Below are positions 17,756 to 26,010 of a stretch of DNA of 64,000 bases, one piece after another; positions within the stretch are counted from its first letter, which is position 1, and every line of letters starts with the position of its first letter. The position numbers were made by a program, and so were the translations under genes. The notes under the pieces were generated by a model that was given only the letters and a program-made list of their open reading frames with translations, ran no database searches and was not told the DNA's origin. Origin of the DNA: Tenuifilum sp. 4138str (lineage in GTDB: Bacteria; Bacteroidota; Bacteroidia; Bacteroidales; Tenuifilaceae); NCBI RefSeq assembly GCF_041102575.1, contig NZ_JBGCUE010000010.1, positions 1-64,000 on the forward strand, read 5' to 3'.

Positions 17756-18367
17756 CTATTTACCTGTAGCAACAAGATATTTTTCTTCCACCGCCTTCCA
17801 GTCAATGACATTCCAAAAGTTCTGTATATACTCAGGGCGGCGGTTTTGATACTTTAAGTAGTATGCATGCTCCCAAACATCGAGTCCGAGAATGGGAGTG
17901 CCTTTTACCTCAGAAACATCCATTAAGGGGTTGTCCTGATTGGGGGATGAAAAGACCTGAAGATCCTTACCTGTCCAAACCAGCCAAGCCCAACCCGAAC
18001 CAAAACGGGTAGCTGCAGCGTTTGAAAATTTTTCCTTGAACTCATCAAAAGAGCCAAAGAACTTTTCAATCCCCTTTAGCAGCTCGCCATTAGGTTTTCC
18101 ACCTCCATTTGGCGACATAATCTCCCAAAAAAGATTATGATTGAAGAAACCCCCTCCGTTGTTTCGGATTGCTGGTGAATGCTTGGAAACCTCCCGAAGT
18201 ATCTCCTCAATCGGAAGCGCTTCAATTGATGTGCCAGCAATGGCATTGTTCAAATTATTAGTGTATGCACCATGGTGTTTATTGTAATGAATATCCATGG
18301 TCATTTCGTCGATATAAGGCTCAAGCGCCTTGTAATCGTATTTCAATTTAGGTAACTGAAAAGCCAT
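17756..18367 (-). CDS. sodA: superoxide dismutase, Mn-type residues
   Basis: 203 residues. Metal ligands: H27 (MDIHYNKHHGAY), H in GGGFFNHNLFW, and D/H in LDVWEHAYYLKYQNR. In contrast to the SOD at 14618, the site reads NNGGGFFNH (Gly instead of Gln) and SPNQDNPL (Gln present), the arrangement of Mn-SODs. It is a separate paralogue, not a fresh duplicate. It has its own terminator, and a 9-bp inverted repeat just upstream may be an operator. Confidence 0.94.
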   Translation of the reverse strand: MAFQLPKLKYDYKALEPYIDEMTMDIHYNKHHGAYTNNLNNAIAGTSIEALPIEEILREVSKHSPAIRNNGGGFFNHNLFWEIMSPNGGGKPNGELLKGIEKFFGSFDEFKEKFSNAAATRFGSGWAWLVWTGKDLQVFSSPNQDNPLMDVSEVKGTPILGLDVWEHAYYLKYQNRRPEYIQNFWNVIDWKAVEEKYLVATGK

Positions 18368-18372
18368 AAGTC

Positions 18373-18399
18373 TACTATTTAAATTGTTTCTAAATAGTA
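18373..18399 (-). promoter_or_regulatory. inverted repeat before the Mn-type SOD
   Basis: Perfect 9-bp arms tactattta (18373-18381) and taaatagta (18391-18399), spaced by 9 bases, starting 6 bases upstream of the ATG. The position suits a repressor site, for example an iron- or peroxide-responsive Fur-family regulator. It does not match a known consensus exactly. Confidence 0.4.
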
Positions 18400-18444
18400 A
18401 AACGCGGCTTGATAAATTTTGTTCAAAGGATTATTAAGAAATGA

Positions 18445-18630
18445 TTACTGAGGGTTGACAGAATTTCCATTTTTCCCATTAACATACCTTACCTTTTCCT
18501 TTTTGGTTCTGTAAACCTCAATTCCTAAAAAGTAGTAGCGAATTACCCAAAATTCAACATACCACTTATGATCGAGTGAAAGTATTGTATCTTGGAGGTG
18601 TTTTGATTTTCCAATAAAGGGTCGTTTCAT
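18445..18630 (-). CDS. possible small basic protein
   Basis: 61 residues from the ATG at 18630 (a GTG at 18669 would add 13). Sequence starts MKRPFIGKSKHLQDTILSL and is rich in Lys, Tyr and Trp, with no signal peptide or membrane segment. No family recognised. Support is limited to an open frame of reasonable composition in a gap on the same strand as its neighbours. It could be non-coding. Confidence 0.35.
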   Translation of the reverse strand: MKRPFIGKSKHLQDTILSLDHKWYVEFWVIRYYFLGIEVYRTKKEKVRYVNGKNGNSVNPQ

Positions 18631-18775
18631 TAAATCTAATGTTTCAGCTTGTCGTATGTAAGTACCCACAATAAATTTAATTTAAAATTAACATCTTTTA
18701 AGTTAATCTCCAAACAGCAGTTGGTTTCTAACAGTAAAAACAATCGATTATCTGTTTTGTTTACAAGGGTTTATG

Positions 18776-19600
18776 TTATTCGTAAACAAAAACGCTCCTT
18801 TCGTCAAAATTATATGCGGGCTTGCTGCTACTTATGAGCTGTATTATAGCCTTACGTCCTACTTGGCCGAGGGTTATGGAGAAGTCATTAACATATAAAC
18901 TGATATGGTTGCGCATTACCTCAGTGCTTAGCTCCTGGGCAAACTGTGAAACAAATCCCATAGTATTTTCCGGATACTGAAATGCATATTCAACACTTTC
19001 CTTTAACAACCGGTTAATATCGTGTTTTATATTATCAGGCAAAGACCGACGAATTGCAATACCCCCAAGAGGCGTAGGTAATCCAGACATTTTCTCCCAC
19101 TCATCGCCTAAATCCATTAGCTTGGTTAATCCCTTAAATTGATAGGTAAATCGTGATTCATGAATTATGACACCTGCATCAACCTCGTTATTCAGAATTG
19201 CATCCTCAATCTCTGAGAATAGGTAAAACCTCTTATCGTGCACATCAGGGAATACTAAGTTAAACAAAAGATGAGCAGTGGTATGTTCACCGGGCAGGGC
19301 AATACGTTTGTGCTTAACCTGTTCAAATGGTATGGATTCCGTGCTTATAAGCAATGGCCCAACCCCTTTGCCCAGCGCGCTTCCCGAATCGAGTAGTTGG
19401 TAATGCTCAGCAATTAAAGGGTATGCACCATAGCTAACCTTAGTAATATCGGGTTTAGCCTCAAGGGCTAAAAGGTTCAAATCCTCAATGTCGGCCATGT
19501 GAACGTCAAAGGTGTATTTGTCAGTAAGCAACCCATGCACCAGGGCATAAAACATAAAAGTGTCGTTTGGGCAAGTTGAAAAGTTCAGCGATAGGTTCAT
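18776..19600 (-). CDS. mqnD: 1,4-dihydroxy-6-naphthoate synthase
   Basis: 274 residues beginning MNLSLNFSTCPNDTFMFYAL, the SxCPNDTF start typical of MqnD, a periplasmic-binding-protein-like fold with KVSYGAYPLI and GKGVGPLLIS loops. It cleaves cyclic dehypoxanthine futalosine to 1,4-dihydroxy-6-naphthoate in the futalosine pathway to menaquinone. It follows mqnB by 1 base, so the two form an operon. MqnA and MqnC are not in the window. Confidence 0.93.
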   Translation of the reverse strand: MNLSLNFSTCPNDTFMFYALVHGLLTDKYTFDVHMADIEDLNLLALEAKPDITKVSYGAYPLIAEHYQLLDSGSALGKGVGPLLISTESIPFEQVKHKRIALPGEHTTAHLLFNLVFPDVHDKRFYLFSEIEDAILNNEVDAGVIIHESRFTYQFKGLTKLMDLGDEWEKMSGLPTPLGGIAIRRSLPDNIKHDINRLLKESVEYAFQYPENTMGFVSQFAQELSTEVMRNHISLYVNDFSITLGQVGRKAIIQLISSSKPAYNFDERSVFVYE

Positions 19601-19601
19601 T

Positions 19602-20258
19602 CTACAGTGTATTTAAGTAACTCACAAGTAAATCTAGCTCATTCCAAAGGTTTTGAACAGCAAGGTCGATTTTCCAGTTTTTGCGATTCCGGGGTTCAAC
19701 ATAGTTGGATACAGCCCTTAGGCAAAAAAATGGTTTACCAAGTTTTAAGCAAACATAGAAAACCGCAGCCGACTCCATGGTTTCAACCTGAGCATCCCAT
19801 GAACGTTTAATCATAGCGATTCGCTCATTAGAACCCGAAACGGTTGAAACAGTTATTCCCCTAACCCCAAGTAACTTTGTGTTTGGCTTAATAGTGTATG
19901 GGTTAACCAACTCTCTTAAGGGTAAAGCCTTTTGCAACGGGGGTAAAATATTATCGATATGCCGAAAAGTGCCATTATCATCTACACCATAATCGGCAAA
20001 AGAATCGGAATCAATAAGAACTACATTGCCTAATGGTAATTGCTCAGTAAAACTTCCAGCAATTCCCCCGTTAATAATGATATCATAAGCATCGGCTGCT
20101 CTGGAAAGGGCAAATACTGTTGGAACTGCTCCTGGTCCGCTAATCAGAATATCGGCATGAATACCATACTGTTGAAGCGAGTAAAAATCATTACCCGGTT
20201 GCCTGTACTGGGGCAAAATTTCTACTTGGCTGGCAACAACTATCAAAATTTTTTTCAA
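19602..20258 (-). CDS. mqnB: futalosine hydrolase
   Basis: A 218-residue nucleoside phosphorylase/hydrolase-fold enzyme. ILISGPGAVPTVFALSRAAD and INGGIAGSF form the purine/ribose-binding loops, and VETMESAAVFYVCLKLGKPFFCLRAVSNYV is the ME-S-A motif of the MTA/SAH nucleosidase family. With mqnD directly downstream it is best read as MqnB, releasing hypoxanthine from futalosine. It is the first gene of the pair. Confidence 0.92.
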   Translation of the reverse strand: MKKILIVVASQVEILPQYRQPGNDFYSLQQYGIHADILISGPGAVPTVFALSRAADAYDIIINGGIAGSFTEQLPLGNVVLIDSDSFADYGVDDNGTFRHIDNILPPLQKALPLRELVNPYTIKPNTKLLGVRGITVSTVSGSNERIAMIKRSWDAQVETMESAAVFYVCLKLGKPFFCLRAVSNYVEPRNRKNWKIDLAVQNLWNELDLLVSYLNTL

Positions 20259-20386
20259 ATAATGATTATTTTTTAAAGTAAATAGTTAAACAATAAAGTA
20301 AAAGTGTTGTTAAAAAATAATGGTTAAAAATAAATAATGATAGGTATTTTAACAAAAAACAAAATAGTTTGTAACTTTAAAAGAAA

Positions 20387-20806
20387 ATGCCCATTGCGTA
20401 CCTGACACGAAGAGAACGATTTAGCGCTGCTCACAGGTTATACAAGCAAGAATTGACCGATGAAGAAAATTTTAGGCTATTTGGGCAGTGCTCACACCCC
20501 AACTGGCACGGACATAACTATGAGCTTTTTGTTACGATTAAAGGTGAAGTGAACCATGAGCTGGGTTATGTGGTAAACCTCAAAGTGGTAAGTCAAATCA
20601 TAAAAGAGCGGATAATTAGCAAGCTGGATCACAAAAATGTAAACATTGATGTAGACTTTATGCAAGGAGTGCTTGCCACTACCGAAAACCTAGCCATAGC
20701 AATATGGAAAGAACTTGAAAAACCATTGAGTGATGTAGGAGCACAACTTCACTGCATAAAAATAAAAGAAACCGAGAATAATTTTGTAGAATATTACGGA
20801 GATTAA
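20387..20806 (+). CDS. queD: 6-pyruvoyl/6-carboxy-tetrahydropterin synthase
   Basis: A 139-residue zinc enzyme with the T-fold. Zinc ligands are H16 (FSAAHRL) and H41/H43 (HGHNY); catalytic C35 is spaced CSHPNWHGH (C-x5-HGH), as in eukaryote-type PTPS rather than the C-x4-HGH of E. coli QueD. The C-terminal [10 protein letters not shown] supplies the substrate glutamate. It uses the FolE product dihydroneopterin triphosphate; folE follows 4 bases later. Whether it serves queuosine or tetrahydropterin synthesis is open. Confidence 0.88.
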   Translation: MPIAYLTRRERFSAAHRLYKQELTDEENFRLFGQCSHPNWHGHNYELFVTIKGEVNHELGYVVNLKVVSQIIKERIISKLDHKNVNIDVDFMQGVLATTENLAIAIWKELEKPLSDVGAQLHCIKIKETENNFVEYYGD

Positions 20807-20810
20807 ATTT

Positions 20811-21449
20811 ATGGAGATAGTAAATCACAACGCATCGTTCAACGAAGATGAAGGCTACTCAAAGATTGAGAGGTGGAACCCTGAGACAACCGAAAAGCTA
20901 GCCTACCACTACAAGGAAATACTTAAGTTAATTGGGGAGGATGTTGGTCGTGAGGGATTGTTGCAAACTCCTGTAAGAGTAGCAAAAGCCATTCAGTTCC
21001 TAACCCATGGCTATAATATTGACCCCCATGTGCTTGTAAGAAGTGCAAAGTTCCACGAGGAGTATAAACAGATGGTGCTGGTTAAGGATATTGAGCTATA
21101 CTCTATGTGCGAACACCACATGATACCATTCTACGGGAAAGCTCACGTGGCCTACATTCCAAATGGTTACATTACAGGTCTTAGCAAGGTAGCCAGGGTT
21201 GTTGATGCATACGCGCGAAGGTTACAGGTACAGGAAAGGTTAACTGTTCAAATACGCGATTGCTTGCAGGAAACCCTCAATCCACTTGGTGTTGCCGTAG
21301 TAATAGAAGCAGCCCATATGTGTATGCAGATGCGTGGAATTCAAAAGCAAAACTCTGTTACCACAACATCAGCATTTACGGGTGCCTTCCTTACCCACAA
21401 TGAAACACGCGAGGAGTTCATTCATCTTATTGGTGTTAAGCTCCATTAG
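20811..21449 (+). CDS. folE: GTP cyclohydrolase I
   Basis: 212 residues. The zinc-binding [18 protein letters not shown] and the late CMQMRG motif, with the active-site loop [12 protein letters not shown], mark the type IA enzyme that converts GTP to 7,8-dihydroneopterin triphosphate. Directly downstream of the PTPS/QueD gene, so the pair carries out consecutive steps. It ends at a hairpin terminator. Confidence 0.96.
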   Translation: MEIVNHNASFNEDEGYSKIERWNPETTEKLAYHYKEILKLIGEDVGREGLLQTPVRVAKAIQFLTHGYNIDPHVLVRSAKFHEEYKQMVLVKDIELYSMCEHHMIPFYGKAHVAYIPNGYITGLSKVARVVDAYARRLQVQERLTVQIRDCLQETLNPLGVAVVIEAAHMCMQMRGIQKQNSVTTTSAFTGAFLTHNETREEFIHLIGVKLH

Positions 21450-21471
21450 CGTGATGAAACAGAATAAAACA

Positions 21472-21502
21472 AAAGGGTGCATCAAAATTTGAAGCACCCT
21501 TT
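21472..21502. terminator. terminator between folE and the barrel-protein gene
   Basis: Perfect arms aaagggtgc (21472-21480) and gcacccttt (21494-21502), loop 13 nt, between convergent genes. Confidence 0.75.
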
Positions 21503-21524
21503 ACTTTATGTAAATGGTTAATGA

Positions 21525-22268
21525 CTAGTTGCGTTGCTCAACCTTAAGTCCTTTAGGACCCTTGTTGCCGGTTTCTCTATCACCACCCTCATCGTTATTC
21601 TTTTTACGCAACTTGAAGTATAGGTCAACCATATCAAATTTATAGGTTAGAGCAAACTGAAATGAACGAAAGCGCGATTTAGTATTCTCATCCATTTGTC
21701 GGTAAATATCAACCATACCCAAGTCGTAACGTAAATCTAACCCCCAAATGCCATCCTTGGTTGGATATTCGGCTCCGCAACCCACTGAAAATCCCCAGTC
21801 GAAACGGGTCCAATGATAATCGTCGTAAACTGAGCCATCCTCGTAAATAACTTTACCGCTACCAATTCTTGTAGTGGAGTAAACACCGCCGTTTGCGTAT
21901 ACTCTCTTTAACCCCAGCAAGCTAAAAGTGTACTTTGCAAGTAGTGGAATTTGAATTGCAGGCATACGCTTTGTTTCCTCAACTGTACCATAGATTCCTT
22001 TTGTACCTTTGGAAATAAGGTTCAATTCTGTTTGAAAGGAAAACCTATTCGTAAACCCAAAATCACCAACGACACCTAGCTGATATCCAATTCTGTTTTT
22101 CACTTCATAGCCGGTATATGACCATTGGCTAAATTTTGAAAAGTTCATACCCACCTTTGGGCCAACGTAGATAAACCCAACATCATGGCCAAATACTTTA
22201 AATAGCTGAGCATTGGCAGTATAACAGCTTGCTGCTAAAATTGTTAGAATAACTAATAATTTTTTCAT
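21525..22268 (-). CDS. PorT-type outer-membrane beta-barrel protein
   Basis: 247 residues. Signal peptide MKKLLVILTILAASCYTANA/Q, then alternating amphipathic strands (VGPKVGMNFSKFS, YQLGVVGDFGF, RFSFQTELNLISKG) as in the small PorT/OMP_b-brl family. After the last strands there is a polar tail, KKNNDEGGDRETGNKGPKGL, so the chain does not end in the usual aromatic residue. Exact role unknown. The tail is probably periplasmic. Confidence 0.8.
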   Translation of the reverse strand: MKKLLVILTILAASCYTANAQLFKVFGHDVGFIYVGPKVGMNFSKFSQWSYTGYEVKNRIGYQLGVVGDFGFTNRFSFQTELNLISKGTKGIYGTVEETKRMPAIQIPLLAKYTFSLLGLKRVYANGGVYSTTRIGSGKVIYEDGSVYDDYHWTRFDWGFSVGCGAEYPTKDGIWGLDLRYDLGMVDIYRQMDENTKSRFRSFQFALTYKFDMVDLYFKLRKKNNDEGGDRETGNKGPKGLKVEQRN

Positions 22269-22399
22269 GGTTTTAGGGGTTAATTTTCATACAAGGTTAG
22301 TGTAAAAAAAGTTACCATCAAACTGTTAACAAATATTTTTTCCAAGACTCTTGACTTAAATCGTATTTACCAATATCTTGCAAGTGGTAAATTAGAAGT

Positions 22400-22996
22400 A
22401 TGGACATTTCAAAAATTGATAAGGAATTATATTCCCGCATAGTACGCAATGTGAATGCCCTGCTAGGCAAATACATAACCTTTAATAAGAATTGTTCTAT
22501 TGAACCAATTGAGCAAACATTCTTCCCAAACTCCAGGCTGCTTTCCATAACCGATTATGATTGTATTCCAGCATCAAAACTAATAGTGGTTGATAATGGA
22601 GTTCAGGTTTACCCATTAACCGGCTTAGGACAATGGAACTCATTACTAATGAATGAAAGGCTAAACCTTAACATTAAGAATGTGCTCGAGTACCTTAAAC
22701 TTTACTACTCAACCTACCTTTTTCCTTACCAGTATCAAAAAATAGTAGAAACTGTTAACGATCTTGATTTCATTGAATTTCCTGAATTAGAACTTTTCGA
22801 GGTAATAAGCCATCAAATTCAAGCCCCAGTGGTAACCCTATCAAACAACCAGTTCACGATATACTGTAATATTACTGCCGATCGCTCACTATACAACGCA
22901 GCATTTGATATTTATCCAGATGGTAAAGTTTTGCTGCTCGATAAAAAAGTTGTTTTACAAGACCTTCCCATAGGCGAAATGGTAATTGATCTTTAG
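22400..22996 (+). CDS. conserved-looking cytoplasmic protein, unknown function
   Basis: 198 residues, no signal peptide or membrane segment. Contains LEYLKLYYSTYLFPYQYQ and FIEFPELELFEVIS. A VYPLTGLGQWNSLLMNERL stretch follows a beta-rich N-terminal part. I do not recognise a family. It is flanked by a divergent barrel protein and fabD, and spacing to fabD (113 bases) with a -7-like box argues for separate transcription. Confidence 0.75.
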   Translation: MDISKIDKELYSRIVRNVNALLGKYITFNKNCSIEPIEQTFFPNSRLLSITDYDCIPASKLIVVDNGVQVYPLTGLGQWNSLLMNERLNLNIKNVLEYLKLYYSTYLFPYQYQKIVETVNDLDFIEFPELELFEVISHQIQAPVVTLSNNQFTIYCNITADRSLYNAAFDIYPDGKVLLLDKKVVLQDLPIGEMVIDL

Positions 22997-23108
22997 GATT
23001 TAGGTAAGCATCACCTAAGGTCAATGAACCATTACAATTTCAGGTTTCACGGTCACAGAAATAAAAAAATGCTTTACATTTGCCTTTAATTAACTATAAC
23101 CTTTAACT

Positions 23109-23993
23109 ATGAAAGCTTATGTTTTCCCGGGTCAAGGCGCCCAGTTTGTTGGTATGGGTAAAGATTTGTACGACAGTTCACCCGTAGCCAAGGAACTTTT
23201 TGAAAAAGCAAATGAAATTCTAGGATTTAGAATTACCGATTTAATGTTTGCTGGAACCGATGAGGATTTAAAGCAAACCAAAGTTACCCAACCTGCTATA
23301 TTCCTGCACTCTGTTATACTTGCAAAGGTTTTGGGGAACGATTTCAAACCCGAAATGGTGGCAGGTCACTCATTGGGAGAATTCTCAGCGTTAGTAGCAG
23401 CAGGCGCTTTGAGTTTTGAGGATGGTTTAAGGCTAGTATCGGCACGCGCAATGGCCATGCAAAAAGCCTGCGAACTTCAACCCTCAACCATGGCCGCTGT
23501 GCTAGGGCTTGATGATTCAAAGGTGGAAGAAATTTGCGCCTCTGTTGACGAAATTGTTGTTGCTGCCAACTATAACTGTCCTGGTCAACTCGTTATTTCG
23601 GGCTCAGTTAAGGGTATCGATATTGCTTGTGAGAGGTTAAAAGAAGCTGGTGCCAAAAGGGCGCTTAAGCTAGCCGTTAGCGGCGCATTCCATTCGCCAC
23701 TCATGGAGCCTGCACGCCAGGAACTCGAAGCAGCCATCAATGCTACTCCATTTAACAAACCTGTTTGTCCCATTTACCAGAATGTAACTGCCAAACCCAC
23801 CTCCAGTCCTGAGGAGATAAAGAAAAACCTTGTAGCCCAACTAACCACACCTGTTAGATGGACACAAACCGTTCAAAACATGATTGCCGACGGTGCCACT
23901 GAATTTGTTGAGTTAGGTCCAGGCAACGTGCTTCAGGGTTTAATTAAGAAAGTAAACAAGGATATTGCCGCAGAAAGCAAACAAAGTCTATAA
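23109..23993 (+). CDS. fabD: malonyl-CoA:ACP transacylase
   Basis: A 294-residue enzyme that loads malonyl onto acyl carrier protein for fatty acid synthesis. FPGQGAQFVGMG (6-17), the nucleophile serine S88 in GHSLGEFSAL, and the catalytic histidine in SGAFHSPLM are present, with QNVTAKP and GPGNVLQGL near the end. TACATTTG at 23075-23082 is a likely -7 box. It is followed by a perfect hairpin terminator and is not in a fab cluster here. Confidence 0.96.
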   Translation: MKAYVFPGQGAQFVGMGKDLYDSSPVAKELFEKANEILGFRITDLMFAGTDEDLKQTKVTQPAIFLHSVILAKVLGNDFKPEMVAGHSLGEFSALVAAGALSFEDGLRLVSARAMAMQKACELQPSTMAAVLGLDDSKVEEICASVDEIVVAANYNCPGQLVISGSVKGIDIACERLKEAGAKRALKLAVSGAFHSPLMEPARQELEAAINATPFNKPVCPIYQNVTAKPTSSPEEIKKNLVAQLTTPVRWTQTVQNMIADGATEFVELGPGNVLQGLIKKVNKDIAAESKQSL

Positions 23994-24000
23994 AAGAAGA

Positions 24001-24023
24001 AAACGCCCTAACGGGCGTTTTTT
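24001..24023. terminator. bidirectional terminator after fabD
   Basis: Perfect 8-bp arms aaacgccc and gggcgttt with a 4-nt loop (taac), A-rich before and T-rich after, between convergent fabD and the OsmC gene. Confidence 0.92.
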
Positions 24024-24435
24024 ATTCAGGGAAATGGAATCGGACTGTTTGCTTTAAATTGGGATGGAGGCTCTGCGCTACGGGACACTCCTTTGCTGAT
24101 GCCTCAAGTAGTTTCCGTTCTTTAGCAGTATAGTTGTTGTGCGGAAAGTAAAGGTCAACTATTACCTCAACAACCCTTCGCGGGTTTGTTCCCATTACCT
24201 TTTGCACATCTATTTTTGTACCATCTATATTAAATCCATGGGTTTGTGCTGCAATCCCCATAATTGTTACCATGCAGCAACCCAATGAGGTGGCAAGCAG
24301 ATCGGTTGGTGAAAAACATTCGCCCTTACCCTGATTGTCCACTGGAGCATCAGTTGTAATGGTCACCCCTGAACGTGTATGCGTTGCCTCGGTTCGTAAG
24401 TCACCCTTATAGATAATTGTTGATGTAGTGCTCAT
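24022..24435 (-). CDS. OsmC/Ohr-family protein
   Basis: 137 residues. Two redox cysteines are visible: one in TSLGCCMVTIMG and one in KECPVAQSLHP, as in OsmC-like thiol peroxidases that reduce organic hydroperoxides. The subgroup resembles YhfA/OsmC rather than Ohr. Monocistronic, between two terminators. Confidence 0.88.
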   Translation of the reverse strand: MSTTSTIIYKGDLRTEATHTRSGVTITTDAPVDNQGKGECFSPTDLLATSLGCCMVTIMGIAAQTHGFNIDGTKIDVQKVMGTNPRRVVEVIVDLYFPHNNYTAKERKLLEASAKECPVAQSLHPNLKQTVRFHFPE

Positions 24436-24445
24436 ACCATTTTAT

Positions 24446-24480
24446 TTAAAAAATTAAGGGCTCATTGCTGAGCCCTTAAA
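24446..24480 (-). terminator. terminator after gdhA
   Basis: Perfect 11-bp arms ttaagggctca (24454-24464) and tgagcccttaa (24469-24479) with a 4-nt loop; on the minus strand a T-rich tract follows. Confidence 0.92.
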
Positions 24481-24503
24481 GTTAACAAAATATTTGGTTT
24501 TGT

Positions 24504-25841
24504 TTAGATCAAACCTTGGTCAAGCATTGCGTTGGCAACTTTTAAGAAACCGGCAATGTTAGCGCCCTTAACGTAGTTAACATAACCGTCTTTTTCAGTA
24601 CCATGTTTAACGCAAGCTTCATGGATACTCTTCATAATTTGGTGTAGACGAGCATCAACCTCTTCGCGTGGCCAGTTGAGTTTCATGCTATTCTGAGTCA
24701 TTTCAAGACCTGAAGTAGCAACACCACCAGCGTTTACAGCTTTACCAGGGGCAAAGAGAATCTTGTTGTGCTGGAATACCTCAATGGCTTCAGGAGTACA
24801 AGGCATGTTAGCGCCTTCAGCAACGCAAACTACGCCGTTCTTTACCAGGGCTTCAGCATCGGCTTTGCCAAGTTCGTTCTGGGTAGCGCAAGGCATAGCA
24901 ACATCAACCTTTACTTCCCAAGGACGTTTACCGGCAAAGAACTTAGAGCCAGGGAACTTCTTAGCGTAAGGCTCAACGATATCCTGGTTCGAAGCGCGAA
25001 GCTCTAGTAGGTAATCAATCTTTTCGCCGCTAATGCCAGCTTCGTCAAGGATATAACCATCGGGACCCGAAATGGTAACCACCTTACCACCAAGCTCGGT
25101 AACCTTTAGAGCAGCACCCCAAGCAACGTTACCAAAACCAGAAATTGCAACACGTTTGCCTGCAAACGACATGCCTTTGGTAGCAAGCATTTCCTGAGCA
25201 AAGTAGGTAGCCCCAAAACCGGTAGCTTCAGGACGGATAAGTGAACCACCCCAGTTTAAACCTTTTCCGGTTAGTACACCTGTGTTCTCACTGGCAAGTT
25301 TCTTATACATTCCATACAAGTAGCCAATTTCACGGCCACCAACACCTATATCACCAGCAGGAACGTCGGTTTCAGGACCAATATGCTTCCAAAGCTCAAG
25401 CATGAACGACTGGCAGAAGCGCATAACTTCAGCATCGCTACGGCCCTTAGGGTTGAAATCGCTACCACCCTTAGCACCACCCATAGGAAGGGTTGTAAGG
25501 GCGTTCTTGAAAATTTGCTCAAAACCTAAGAACTTAAGGATTGAAAGGTTTACGCTTGGGTGGAAACGAAGGCCACCTTTGTAAGGTCCAATGGCATTGT
25601 TGAACTGAACACGGTAACCCAAGTTAACGTGAATATTACCCTCATCGTCCATCCAGGGCACCTTAAAGGTGAAAATACGATCGGGCTCAACCATACGCTC
25701 AATAATCTTTGCCGATTCAAATTGAGGATTCTGGTTGTAAACCTCTTCAATTGACTCAAGAACTTCACGAACTGCTTGTAAGTATTCCACCTCACCCGGG
25801 TGCTTAGCTTCAAGCTCAGCCATTAATTTATTTACATTCAT
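24504..25841 (-). CDS. gdhA: NADP-type glutamate dehydrogenase
   Basis: A 445-residue hexameric type enzyme interconverting glutamate and 2-oxoglutarate plus ammonium. KGGLRFHPSVN and PMGGAKGGSDFNPKG hold the substrate and catalytic lysines, and VAISGFGNVAWGAALK is the nucleotide-binding fold (GxGxxA). Length and the ETDVPAGDIGVGGREIGY motif match the bacterial NADP-specific class. Monocistronic with a strong terminator. Probably the main ammonium-assimilating enzyme. Confidence 0.96.
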   Translation of the reverse strand: MNVNKLMAELEAKHPGEVEYLQAVREVLESIEEVYNQNPQFESAKIIERMVEPDRIFTFKVPWMDDEGNIHVNLGYRVQFNNAIGPYKGGLRFHPSVNLSILKFLGFEQIFKNALTTLPMGGAKGGSDFNPKGRSDAEVMRFCQSFMLELWKHIGPETDVPAGDIGVGGREIGYLYGMYKKLASENTGVLTGKGLNWGGSLIRPEATGFGATYFAQEMLATKGMSFAGKRVAISGFGNVAWGAALKVTELGGKVVTISGPDGYILDEAGISGEKIDYLLELRASNQDIVEPYAKKFPGSKFFAGKRPWEVKVDVAMPCATQNELGKADAEALVKNGVVCVAEGANMPCTPEAIEVFQHNKILFAPGKAVNAGGVATSGLEMTQNSMKLNWPREEVDARLHQIMKSIHEACVKHGTEKDGYVNYVKGANIAGFLKVANAMLDQGLI

Positions 25842-26010
25842 TGCGCTAACTGTTTTTAGTTGTTAAACTCGGTTTTCTTATTGCGAGGAATTATCCCCTT
25901 AAAAAGTTTTTCAAAATTGATTTATTAAAATGACATTTCAAAAGAAAAAAACCATGAAAAAATATGATATTAAACATTTTTTTGGCGTATTACTTAAAAA
26001 TTAAAACCAA

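Noticed and set aside
14618-18367. Recent tandem duplication of one SOD gene
   Set aside because: The two proteins differ at metal-selectivity positions and throughout, and have different regulation and terminators.
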